Below the pieces are notes generated by a model. That model was not told where the DNA came from, searched no databases, and saw only the letters and a program-made list of their open reading frames with translations. A stretch of DNA of 64,000 nt from CAIYTF01 sp963664845. GTDB lineage: Bacteria; Bacteroidota; Ignavibacteria; Ignavibacteriales; Ignavibacteriaceae. The position numbers and the translations under genes are program-made. Shown one piece after another: positions 55,721 through 64,000 of the stretch; the stretch's first letter is position 1, and the number at the start of each line of letters is the position of its first letter. The stretch spans positions 62,001 through 126,000 of the forward strand of contig OY761615.1 of the NCBI GenBank assembly GCA_963664845.1. The letters run 5' to 3'.

Positions 55721-57082
55721 TTGAAGCAGTTTCTTTTCCTTCTTTATTTTCTGCCTGCTGCGGTCATCTGCCCGCAGCAGGCTTCTGATACCACAGCAGT
55801 CAGATATGTGCTTCACAGTTCTTTCTTTGAGCTCTATCACGAACGGGCTGCAGATCAATCAGTCGACATATTGCAAAAAAATATTTCTTTTAAAGTGGAC
55901 TACACCAAGGGACAGAATACCTTCAATTTTCTTCTTGAACGTAATGATTTCAGGTTATCCTGGCTGAATAAGAAGTCAACATTTGGATCGGACGTCTCTA
56001 CAGCCGGGTACAATCTCAGAATGGGTGGACAATCATCATGGGGCATGTTTCAATTAAAAGGAGTCGCTTCTGTTTATTCACATGAAGGTACGCTTACTCC
56101 CGGTTGCGAGATCAGCACCCAGATATTATTTTCAAATGAACTGTTGCATTCCATTAAAGGTGAATATTCTCTTTCCAACTCACCCTATTCGGCTTCGGTT
56201 CGGTTCGAAAATGACGGCATTTCCTTCGGCAATTCAGGTTATGTTGAATCATCCTGCTTTTCGGTTATGGGATCCCCTTCAAGGAATATGCACCTTACCA
56301 TCAGTTGCAGCAGAACACTTCCGGCAGGGAGAAACGCGGCCAATGAGTTTTCCTATCAGGACAAATACTACCTGCAGCAGTATGCTTCCCAACTGGAATA
56401 CAGACTGAAGGGAACCGTGTATAAACACACAATGGAATATAATGCGGTGGACGGATCGGAACTTGATATGCTGAATGCCGGACTCACGTTTGGGTACCTG
56501 GCTGGGGGACCCGGGCACCTGTTTCAAACTACACTGTCGCAGGAGGTTTCCGGTCCCGCTTTCGTTCACACAACCACGATCGGTTATGCCGAAGGAGGCA
56601 TCAAAATGAGCGGTGAAGTGGAATCATGGCCTTTCACTTCAGTAATTCAGTCTATGGTGGTTAATCGCATGTATGGGAAGGCTTCGGTAAGCTTTCACAG
56701 CTTTAATGTACAAGTAAACAGGCAGCAAAGGCTAGCCAAATGGTGCGATTTGTCAGCGCACGTTTTGTGGTATGGTATTACCCCCACTATTGAATATAAA
56801 ACGTGGCAGCCACTGTTTTTGGTGTTTGGTGTCAAGAATGTAAATCAGGCACATTCAGACATCCGTTTCATTCATTTGTTCCGGATCGGCGTCGAGCCTG
56901 TTTTTCATTTGGGAGTGGTAGATTTGTCTGTTGCGCTGAATCAATACGTTCCAATACTTGTCAAACAAAGTATGCCTGAGCAGGCTGCAACCCCGGCACC
57001 TTCACCAACAACCCCGAAAGCTCAGAAAAAAGTACAGCATGGCGGAACGTATATTGCAATTCAAATTTCGAGAGCACTTTAA
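55721..57082 (+). CDS. Putative outer-membrane beta-barrel protein, partner of the preceding lipoprotein
   Basis: This 453-residue protein starts at TTG 2 bp after the upstream stop (KQFLFLLYFLPAAVICPQQ). The signal peptide is clear. The mature part alternates amphipathic strands with turns (RLSWLNKKSTFGSD, GMFQLKGVASVYSHEGTL, HLTISCSRTLPAGR) and a Pro/Ala/Thr-rich tail near residue 420. It ends YIAIQISRAL. No domain is recognised. The arrangement, lipoprotein plus barrel, resembles small surface-export or uptake pairs, but this is inference. Confidence 0.65.
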   Translation: MKQFLFLLYFLPAAVICPQQASDTTAVRYVLHSSFFELYHERAADQSVDILQKNISFKVDYTKGQNTFNFLLERNDFRLSWLNKKSTFGSDVSTAGYNLRMGGQSSWGMFQLKGVASVYSHEGTLTPGCEISTQILFSNELLHSIKGEYSLSNSPYSASVRFENDGISFGNSGYVESSCFSVMGSPSRNMHLTISCSRTLPAGRNAANEFSYQDKYYLQQYASQLEYRLKGTVYKHTMEYNAVDGSELDMLNAGLTFGYLAGGPGHLFQTTLSQEVSGPAFVHTTTIGYAEGGIKMSGEVESWPFTSVIQSMVVNRMYGKASVSFHSFNVQVNRQQRLAKWCDLSAHVLWYGITPTIEYKTWQPLFLVFGVKNVNQAHSDIRFIHLFRIGVEPVFHLGVVDLSVALNQYVPILVKQSMPEQAATPAPSPTTPKAQKKVQHGGTYIAIQISRAL

Positions 57083-57180
57083 CATTAATACTTCAAGTTA
57101 AATTCCGGGCTTTAACTTATCCCCCAACTGCGACTGTCTTGATTATTGAATCCCTTTTTCAACGGGTGCCGTATAACCCA

Positions 57181-58413
57181 CTAAGCAAGATGACGTCCGG
57201 CAATTTCAAAAATGGTGTTGAAACTTTTATCAACCTCTCGTTCAAGTTCAGGCCTTGCCGAGAATGGAGTAATGTGGTCATACTCGTGAGGAAAATCCAA
57301 TACCTGCACTGTTACCGGTATATCACGGTTCTCCCCTTTCAATGTATTTATAACTTCATAAGAAGGGATAACCGTATCGTTCCTTAACGCAATTGCATGG
57401 ATCCTGTCATGCAGCTCATTGAGCCGTGTCTCCCTGAGATCCCTTTCCTTATGGTAGTTTAGCATCGCCTTGAAATACCTCCCTGCCGGGTGATCTCCTT
57501 CAAAATAGTGTGCCATCCTTTTATCATGGCGCATTTCCATCTCAAGCCGTTCAGTATAGAAAGAATAAAGCGCTATCGTTGCATCACTGTCAAGAATAAA
57601 TTTTGAATTTGGCTGCATCCTGTCCAATGTTGGTCCACCGCAGAAGATAAAAAGCCGCGAATCCGCAAAATAGTTCCGGGGATTGGACATTAAGAGTATC
57701 TCGCTCAAAAACGATCCGATTGAGTAGGAAAACAGATCAATTTTGGCATCCTTCGCTATTAACGGATGTTCTCCTCTTTTGATCTCATCGATTAATTGTT
57801 CAACATCAAAAAACGTCTGAAGTCCTGACCAGAAAAATCTCTGTGGGATGGTCTGAATTCTGGCACTGATGGCGCCATTGGCAAACGTTGCATTCATTAT
57901 GGAATGTGAATGAGTTTGCCGGGTTATGGCAACTGTGTTCATCAGTCTGGGATTACCCCATTCCTTAGGTGCCCGGTTCATATGAAAGGCAATCGGGAAA
58001 AGCACTACTGCCTTTCCAGTAATTTCTACCAATTTTTCCGCCCAAGGCAAATACTTATCCCATGTTTTTTCATTTAACCCATGAAGCAAAAAGATCAACC
58101 CACTGGATTTTGTCTGATCGGACTTGCGGAAAATGGTATAAGCAAACTGCCTGTTTTCTTCAAATTCAAAATCATGATGTTTAACAACCTCCGGGTAGGT
58201 TTCGTGCAAATTATGTTCCCGAAGGCCAAGCGACTCAGTAAATGAAATTTGATGCTTTTCGCAAAAATAGTTGGTTGCTCCGGGAAGCAACCGCCAGCTT
58301 TTTGAATCAAAGGGAAGATGATGGATTTCGATCCCTGTTTCCGGATTTCCATTCACAGGAGTCGTGGGGTCATAGATCTTTTTTAATCGGTCGAAATTTT
58401 CCCTGTACGTCAT
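57181..58413 (-). CDS. Alpha/beta-hydrolase-fold protein, DUF6051-like
   Basis: The 410-residue cytoplasmic protein has an oxyanion segment IFLLHGLNEKTW, a nucleophile-elbow-like LFSYSIGSFLSE and a late FPHEYDHITPF that could supply the His. The N-terminal 100 residues are a separate lid-like domain. The pattern agrees with the DUF6051 group of Bacteroidota; the function is unknown. Convergent with the preceding outer-membrane gene, with 98 bp between. Confidence 0.75.
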   Translation of the reverse strand: MTYRENFDRLKKIYDPTTPVNGNPETGIEIHHLPFDSKSWRLLPGATNYFCEKHQISFTESLGLREHNLHETYPEVVKHHDFEFEENRQFAYTIFRKSDQTKSSGLIFLLHGLNEKTWDKYLPWAEKLVEITGKAVVLFPIAFHMNRAPKEWGNPRLMNTVAITRQTHSHSIMNATFANGAISARIQTIPQRFFWSGLQTFFDVEQLIDEIKRGEHPLIAKDAKIDLFSYSIGSFLSEILLMSNPRNYFADSRLFIFCGGPTLDRMQPNSKFILDSDATIALYSFYTERLEMEMRHDKRMAHYFEGDHPAGRYFKAMLNYHKERDLRETRLNELHDRIHAIALRNDTVIPSYEVINTLKGENRDIPVTVQVLDFPHEYDHITPFSARPELEREVDKSFNTIFEIAGRHLA

Positions 58414-58705
58414 ATGTCTTCCAAACGTGTTAATACTAAGCCAGTTAGAAATAATATTTTTGAATCGCTGTTCAAATATAAAATTATTTCTGTTTTTCTG
58501 CTATTCCATTCAATCTGCCCTACTTCCAAGGACGCGAAGAAACTGCGATCAGAATCCATTTTGGAAGCGAATTTCAGCCGGAAACAAATGTGCTGTACTC
58601 TGAAATATCCAAAAACCCGGTTAAATTTAGGTTTCCAATTGCCGCAATTGCTGCTATTTCCTTATTTTATTACATGGAATCTTAATTTTTCAGAGTAGGA
58701 ACCTA

Positions 58706-60490
58706 ATGAATAAACCAGTTAATTCACTTAATGACCCATTTTCTGTCCTTTCCAACAAAAAGAACCAACTTTCAAAAGACGAATACATTAAAGAATTAGA
58801 AACACTGTGCAGGATACAGTCCGAAGAAATAACCACCAGCCGGGCTGAAATAACTAAAATAGAAAAGAACAACCTGCTTGAACTGAACACAATACTCGAG
58901 AAAAGGGTTGAAGAACGCACTGAACAATTGGAAGAAGCCAATAAATTCCTTCTGGAAGAAATCGAACTCAGGCTTAAAACAGAAGAGGAACTAAAAAATG
59001 CACACAGTCAGTTTAAAGATCTTCTGCTAAACCTGCCCATTGCCGTATCAATTATTTCCGTCAAAGATGGCTCCGTCCGTTATGCCAATAAGATAACGGC
59101 AGAATGGCTCAATACAACACTGGATAAAATTCAGGGAAAAGCATCTGCCAACTATTGGGCCAAAAGTGCGGACAAAACCCGCTTTGCCGAAATGCTCAAT
59201 GAACGAGGCGTCATCATCAACTTCGTTTCCAAATTTAAAAGGAAGCCTGCTGGTGACTTTTGGGTTAGCGTAAACGGACAATTGGCCAATTTCGAGGGTG
59301 AGGATGTGTATTTTCTGGCTGCTACCAATATCGATGAACAAAAACGCAGTGACGAACGACTCCTGGAAAGTGAACGAAAATTCAGGCGACTGATTGAAAT
59401 CTCCCCCAGCCAAATTCTGATCTCGGATAAAAAGACCGGGAAGTTCCTCTTCGCCAACGAAAGTGTTCTTAAACTGCTTATGGCTTCCGCTGAAGATGTT
59501 ATAGGGCAGCCTGCTGAGTTGTTCTATACCGATCAATCTGGTCGATCCCTGTTTATGGAAAAGCTTAAAGAGAACAAATCTGTTTCCAATTTTGAACTAT
59601 CCATAAAAAAAAGAACAGGTGAATTAATTTCGGTTCTGGTCGGCGCAAGGATTACGGATTTTGAAGGCAGACAAGCCATTATGGCCTCCCTGACAGATAT
59701 TACAGAACAAAAGAGAACAAACGAATCGCTTGTTGATGAAATTGCGGAACGCAAGCTTGTAGAGAAACGACTGAAACGGACTGCAAAAGCATTGCAGGAA
59801 GCTGATGCCACCAAAGATAAATTCTTTTCCATTATCGCCCACGATCTGAAAAACCCTTTTCATACACTTATTGGATTCTCTGATGTACTCTATCAGGATC
59901 TGGAAAGTCTGACAAAAAAAGAGATTTTCAACATTGCCGAGAATCTTCATGAGGCAGCCGAAAGAGGCTACCGGTTGCTGGAGAACCTCCTGGAATGGGC
60001 ACGACTTCAAAAAGGGAAAATGGTGGTCACCAAAAGCGAGCTAAACAGCAAAATGCTTGTTAAAGACATCTTTAAATCTCTTGAAATAATTGCACAGAAT
60101 AAGGAGATCACGCTAACCAATAAAATTGAAAATCACGTAACCGTTTTTGCCGATGAAAACATGTTAAGGACCATTTTGCGGAATTTGATCAGTAATGCCA
60201 TAAAATACACTAACCAGGGTGGAGAAATTACTGTTACCGGATCTGAAAGTAAAGCCGGTTCAACATTCGAGGTATGCGACAACGGCGTTGGCATGCCGGA
60301 ACAGATGATACAGCGGCTCTTCCAAATTGGACAACAAGTGTCCACATCCGGAACTGCAAATGAACGTGGTACGGGACTGGGACTGATTTTGTGCAAAGAT
60401 ATGTTGGAAAAACAGCGAGGGTCTATCAAAGTGGCCAGTGCATTGAATAAAGGCACAACTTTCTCCATCCGTCTCCCGAGAGAGAAATAA
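58706..60490 (+). CDS. Cytoplasmic PAS-PAS sensor histidine kinase
   Basis: The 594-residue protein has no membrane segment. A coiled coil at about 25-100 (LEKRVEERTEQLEEANKFLLEEI) is followed by two PAS domains (about 100-215 with NLPIAVSIISV, 220-340 with SPSQILISDKKTGKFLFANES), HisKA with IIAHDLKNPF, and a HATPase with NLISNAIKYT, DNGVGM and GTGLGLILCKDM. No receiver or response regulator lies nearby. The ligand is unknown. The start is an ATG directly after the AATTTTTCAGAGTAGGAACC leader, which has AGGA. Confidence 0.88.
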   Translation: MNKPVNSLNDPFSVLSNKKNQLSKDEYIKELETLCRIQSEEITTSRAEITKIEKNNLLELNTILEKRVEERTEQLEEANKFLLEEIELRLKTEEELKNAHSQFKDLLLNLPIAVSIISVKDGSVRYANKITAEWLNTTLDKIQGKASANYWAKSADKTRFAEMLNERGVIINFVSKFKRKPAGDFWVSVNGQLANFEGEDVYFLAATNIDEQKRSDERLLESERKFRRLIEISPSQILISDKKTGKFLFANESVLKLLMASAEDVIGQPAELFYTDQSGRSLFMEKLKENKSVSNFELSIKKRTGELISVLVGARITDFEGRQAIMASLTDITEQKRTNESLVDEIAERKLVEKRLKRTAKALQEADATKDKFFSIIAHDLKNPFHTLIGFSDVLYQDLESLTKKEIFNIAENLHEAAERGYRLLENLLEWARLQKGKMVVTKSELNSKMLVKDIFKSLEIIAQNKEITLTNKIENHVTVFADENMLRTILRNLISNAIKYTNQGGEITVTGSESKAGSTFEVCDNGVGMPEQMIQRLFQIGQQVSTSGTANERGTGLGLILCKDMLEKQRGSIKVASALNKGTTFSIRLPREK

Positions 60491-60596
60491 TCAATACTTC
60501 AGTGTTCAAAAACTGATTATGGCTGGAAGCTAAAACGTTGCATTTTGGGGAGGACAAAGACTGATTGTATGAAGGGAGAATTCGCCGATATTGTAC

Positions 60597-61862
60597 TTAT
60601 AACGTTAATTTTCTCAAATTGGGTGCAAGCCGGCGTATGGATTCAACTATTCCGAGCGTCATCGTTCCTCCAAATATTATTGAGGGTACCAGGCCAAGAA
60701 ACTTAGCTACCACACCTGATTCAAATGAGCCTAATTCATTTGATGAGCCGATAAAGATGCTGTTAACCGACGATACCCTTCCCCTCATTTCATCAGGCGT
60801 ATAGAGCTGCATAATAGTTCCACGGATCACTACACTCACGTTATCAAACATGCCGTTAAGCAGTAAAATGGCCATGGCGAGGTATATATTCCGTGACAGC
60901 GCAAAGAGAATAATGGTGAAACCAAATCCAAAAACACAATAGATGAGCGAACGCCCGGCTTGTTTAAAAAATGGCCGGCGGGTTTGGATAACCGACATTA
61001 TAATGGCACCCGCCGCCGGAGCCGCCCTCAGGAAGCCCAATCCTTTTGCACCCGTGTGCAACACCTGATCGGCAAATATCGGCAAAATGGATACTGCACC
61101 GCCAAAAAACACGGCAAACATATCAAGACTTATTGCACTGAGTATTATCTGATTGCCAAATACAAATTTCACACCTGAGGTTAAGCTTTCCCATATGGTT
61201 TCCACCTTTTCCGTAACAGGCAATGGTCTTTTCTTCACCAACGAGAATAAAAATACGCTTAGCCCGGAAAGCACCACGACCAACCCGTATGCAGCCGAAA
61301 TGCCATAAAATCCGCAGGTGAGTCCGCCAATTGCCGGCCCGACAACAGCGGCAATATGCCACATGACACTGTTCCAGGTAACCGCATTTCCATATAGTTC
61401 TCGGGGGACCAATTGTGCCGAAAAGGCACTTTGCGCAGGAAAAATAAAACCTCTTGCCAACCCGGTAATAAATATGATCGCATATATGGGAATTGCTCCA
61501 AATTGTGTTAAAAGCGGATGCAGCAAAGCTGAAACAGAGAAAAGTCCCATCGCGCAAATAAAATACACTACGTTCGACAATACGATAATCTGCTTTCTGT
61601 TGACTTTATCCGCCACGTGACCGGCAAAAAGTGCTATCACAAAAAACGGAACCGCCTCTGCCAAGCCGATCATCCCAAGTGACAACGCATCGTGAGTAAT
61701 TTCATAGACCTGCCAACCCACAATAACGGATTGCATTTGAATACCCAGCATGAGAAAAAAACGGGCAAAAACAAAACGACGGTAATCGGTTATCCGCATG
61801 GCGGCGTACGAATCGCTGGTATTTAAAACTTGTAACACTCTATCCCTAAGCTCATTCTTCAA
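60597..61862 (-). CDS. Major facilitator superfamily exporter, EntS-like
   Basis: This is a 421-residue transporter with about 12 hydrophobic helices. The loop GHVADKVNRKQ is a motif-A variant, and FITGLARGFIFPAQSAFSAQLVPRELYGNAVTWNSVMWHIAAVVGPAIGG is the pattern seen in EntS-like and other DHA3-type exporters. The substrate is unknown; siderophore or drug export is a family guess. It stands between the second histidine kinase (convergent) and the amylase gene. Confidence 0.87.
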   Translation of the reverse strand: MKNELRDRVLQVLNTSDSYAAMRITDYRRFVFARFFLMLGIQMQSVIVGWQVYEITHDALSLGMIGLAEAVPFFVIALFAGHVADKVNRKQIIVLSNVVYFICAMGLFSVSALLHPLLTQFGAIPIYAIIFITGLARGFIFPAQSAFSAQLVPRELYGNAVTWNSVMWHIAAVVGPAIGGLTCGFYGISAAYGLVVVLSGLSVFLFSLVKKRPLPVTEKVETIWESLTSGVKFVFGNQIILSAISLDMFAVFFGGAVSILPIFADQVLHTGAKGLGFLRAAPAAGAIIMSVIQTRRPFFKQAGRSLIYCVFGFGFTIILFALSRNIYLAMAILLLNGMFDNVSVVIRGTIMQLYTPDEMRGRVSSVNSIFIGSSNELGSFESGVVAKFLGLVPSIIFGGTMTLGIVESIRRLAPNLRKLTL

Positions 61863-62070
61863 ATATAAATAAAGTGCAAAGATACAAAATTTGAAGACGG
61901 CACAAATATGCGGTTGTGCTTTTACCCTTTCCTGGCTCTCAATGGTTTCAACTTAGCATAAACTGCAAGACGCTGACCATGAAATTGTCTTGGAATCGGG
62001 ACATTCGTTGATAGTACTCGTTAAGTTGACAGCATTTCCCGCAGCAATTGACCTGAGTACACTCCTTTCC

Positions 62071-63432
62071 TCATTTTTTCATCCTAAACACTTTATACGA
62101 AAATCCGGGCATGTTATCCAGGGATAGTCGACCGGATTTCAGTTGCACCATCTCACCACTAAGCACACCTTTAAACGCATGGCAATCAGCTATTTCAGGG
62201 CGCAACTCAAAAGTCACCGCATGTGGAGATGAATTAAAAACGACCAGCACCACTTCCTTTGATGATTCCCGTATAAAGGCAAATTGGTTATGTGCCAAAT
62301 GAACCTGCCGATAGGTGCCACACTGTAAAGCTGTTGACCCCTTTCGTAGGTTCACCAGATCCCTGAGTTCTTCCATAAGTCTTTTCTGATCATCGAACGT
62401 GAACTCCTCCAGTTCGAGTGCCGTGCGCAAAGGAGCATCACTCCCGTTTTCTTTAACACCCTCAATACCCCACTCGCTGCCATAATAGATCGATGGTATT
62501 CCGGGCATGGTGAACATCATACAATATACCAACGGTAAATTTCTTCTTTCCAGCAGTTGGCTTCCAATTCGGTTCACATCGTGATTATCTACAAACGAGT
62601 ATAACGGCAGATCCTTATAGATCCCATTACTCCCGAATTGCCTGTTTAACGAGTATGCTATTTCGAAATAATTGTTGTCGTTGAGACTGGAATACAAACC
62701 CTTGTAGCACTCATAATTGGTAACAGAATCCAAGGTCTGCCTGTTTACCCACTTGTTGTAATTTCCATGAACAACTTCACCAACCAGAAAGAAATCCTTC
62801 CGGATGTTTTTGCAGAATGCAGCCAATTCCTGTTGAAAGGCAATATCAAGACAATCCGCTACATCCAGCCGCAGTCCGTCTATGCCAAACTCCGTAATCC
62901 ACATCTGCACCGCTCCCAGAAGGTGCTGTCTTACTTCCACATTGGCAAGATTCAACTTCACCAGGTCATAATGTCCGTTCCATCCTTCATATCCGAAAAG
63001 GTCACCGAAACAGCTTCTTTTGGAGAAATCGAGTCCTGCAAACCAGTCATAAAAGCGTGAATTTTTTTGATTCTGTTGCACATCCCTGAAGGCCCAAAAA
63101 TCACGCCCGACATGATTAAATACTCCATCCAAAATCACCCGGATCCCATTTGCATGCAGGTGCTCAACCAATGCAACAAGTGTTTCATTATCCCCCAAAC
63201 GCCGGTCAACATGATAATAATCAGCCGTGTCATAACCATGCGCCGTTGATTCGAATACCGGACCCAGATATAGTGCATTGATTCCCAGGTTTTTCATATG
63301 GGTCGTCCATGCCCAAACTTTATCCAGGCGGGTTTCCCTGTATGAATGAAAATCATTTCGTTTGGGGGCATCGCAAAACCCAAGCGGATATATGTGATAG
63401 AATACTGATTCGCTGATCCAATTTTTTTTCAT
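62071..63432 (-). CDS. Glycoside hydrolase family 13 alpha-amylase/cyclomaltodextrinase-like
   Basis: This 453-residue enzyme has no signal peptide, so it acts in the cytoplasm. The four GH13 regions are intact: DGVFNHVG (101-109), GLRLDVAD with the nucleophile Asp190, LVGEVVH with acid Glu219 and FVDNHDVNR with Asp285. It is a lean alpha-amylase without extra carbohydrate-binding modules and acts on alpha-1,4-glucans or maltodextrins. An AAAGG ribosome-binding site precedes the ATG. A perfect palindrome lies 21 bp upstream of the start, and a TetR gene is the next upstream gene. Confidence 0.93.
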   Translation of the reverse strand: MKKNWISESVFYHIYPLGFCDAPKRNDFHSYRETRLDKVWAWTTHMKNLGINALYLGPVFESTAHGYDTADYYHVDRRLGDNETLVALVEHLHANGIRVILDGVFNHVGRDFWAFRDVQQNQKNSRFYDWFAGLDFSKRSCFGDLFGYEGWNGHYDLVKLNLANVEVRQHLLGAVQMWITEFGIDGLRLDVADCLDIAFQQELAAFCKNIRKDFFLVGEVVHGNYNKWVNRQTLDSVTNYECYKGLYSSLNDNNYFEIAYSLNRQFGSNGIYKDLPLYSFVDNHDVNRIGSQLLERRNLPLVYCMMFTMPGIPSIYYGSEWGIEGVKENGSDAPLRTALELEEFTFDDQKRLMEELRDLVNLRKGSTALQCGTYRQVHLAHNQFAFIRESSKEVVLVVFNSSPHAVTFELRPEIADCHAFKGVLSGEMVQLKSGRLSLDNMPGFSYKVFRMKK

Positions 63433-63452
63433 TGTTTTGCCTTTATGTTATT

Positions 63453-63476
63453 AATATACCTACCGTTAGGTATATT
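63453..63476. promoter_or_regulatory. Palindromic operator, probably TetR-bound
   Basis: A perfect 10-bp inverted repeat AATATACCTA (63453-63462) and TAGGTATATT (63467-63476) has a 4-bp centre (CCGT). The ACCTA...TAGGT core is typical of TetR-family sites. It lies between the amylase start (63432) and the TetR stop (63507), i.e. in the amylase promoter region. Confidence 0.8.
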
Positions 63477-63506
63477 GATGAATAAAAAAAATACAGTTAG
63501 TGCCTG

Positions 63507-64000
63507 TCAGGAGTATATTCCGTGACTGAATTGATGAGCCGCCAACTCAACGGCTTCGGCATTTAATTCAACGTTATTATTTAGGAATAAAGTGATGTAC
63601 GTGTTGATAATACCCAAAAAGGTAAATGCATAGCGTTTCTGCCGGTTACGCATATTACCATGGTCCTTGGCTGCCAACCGGAACAATCTCTCAAGAATTG
63701 CGATGATCTCCACCTGATACTTTAGCGATGCAGCATAGGACTCACTCTCCGGTGACGACAAAATCATTGCCAGTTGCATGCGGTAGAACAAGCTGTTCGC
63801 CTGCGCAAAGTCAAAAACTGCTTTCACGACAGCGCGCAGCGTAAACGGCAAATCGCCATTATACTCAGCGGCGACAGCAATAGCGCGTGTTAAATTGGCA
63901 AAATGACGCTCAAGCAATGCATCGAGCAAACCGCGTTTACTGCCATAATAGTGATACAATGTTGGTTTGGTGACTTTCGCTTCTGTCACAATCTCCTGCA
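63507..64000 (-). CDS. TetR-family regulator, N-terminus outside window
   Basis: The frame is open up to the right edge (64000), so the N-terminus is missing. The visible protein starts within the helix-turn-helix: QEIVTEAKVTKPTLYHYYGSKRGLL is the canonical recognition region. A helical ligand-binding domain of about 145 residues follows. The gene is upstream of and co-directional with the amylase, with a palindrome in the 74-bp gap. It probably represses the amylase, and perhaps nothing else in the window. Confidence 0.9.
   Translation of the reverse strand, partial: QEIVTEAKVTKPTLYHYYGSKRGLLDALLERHFANLTRAIAVAAEYNGDLPFTLRAVVKAVFDFAQANSLFYRMQLAMILSSPESESYAASLKYQVEIIAILERLFRLAAKDHGNMRNRQKRYAFTFLGIINTYITLFLNNNVELNAEAVELAAHQFSHGIYS

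Noticed and set aside
58414..58698. Plus-strand frame of 94 codons upstream of the second histidine kinase
   Set aside because: No ribosome-binding site, no signal peptide or domain, and it sits in the divergent promoter region between the DUF6051-like gene and the kinase.

Overview
This window looks like chromosomal DNA of a moderate-GC, Gram-negative member of the Bacteroidota/Chlorobi branch, most likely an Ignavibacteria-type organism. I base this on protein signatures, not on a search. A large secreted protein ends in a type IX secretion (T9SS) sorting domain with the YPNPFNP motif. Two others end in the dockerin-like tails with paired calcium loops seen in Ignavibacteria. There is a DUF4835/PorD-type T9SS protein, many signal peptides and lipoboxes, and a two-subunit ATP-citrate-lyase locus of the kind used in reductive TCA chemistry.

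Layout. 1-833 is the 3' part of a sigma-54 activator. 960-11622 (minus strand) holds three giant secreted proteins that are mosaics of one another. 12021-16135 is the ACL small/large subunit pair; its large subunit is about 300 residues too long and has an Asn where the lyase half normally has a catalytic His. 16368-19525 holds a secreted amidotransferase-like protein, a lipoprotein and an alpha/beta hydrolase. 19868-25320 (plus strand) runs surE, a VWA-like membrane protein, comF, an ECF sigma factor, its probable anti-sigma factor and a Spy/CpxP-like periplasmic protein, followed by tRNA-Leu(GAG) with a strong terminator. 25564-26355 is gene-free and repeat-rich. 26356-28852 is a three-gene cluster of unknown secreted proteins whose last gene carries a single in-frame stop. 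29144-33382 is a MacAB-like ABC efflux operon. 33383-34205 is a gene-poor scar with a 143-bp direct duplication. 34206-40025 holds a beta-helix protein, the PorD-like protein and, divergently, a PorV-like barrel plus a helix-hairpin-helix outer-membrane protein.

From 40179: NDH-2, a PAS/GAF histidine kinase, an mlaE-mlaF-mlaD lipid transporter (plus), an M28 peptidase with a TolB-like propeller (minus), an MBL-fold hydrolase behind a fur-feoA-feoB iron operon (minus), a lipoprotein/outer-membrane protein pair (plus), an alpha/beta hydrolase, a second histidine kinase, an MFS transporter, a GH13 alpha-amylase and a truncated TetR regulator. A perfect palindrome between the last two looks like the TetR operator.

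The common theme is envelope biology: secretion, surface display, efflux, lipid transport and iron uptake. The best candidates for new biology are the altered ACL large subunit, the mosaic secreted proteins with exchangeable C-terminal sorting modules, the HhH outer-membrane protein beside the T9SS-like genes, and a pair of MITE/REP-like elements each lying 15-16 nt behind a stop codon.
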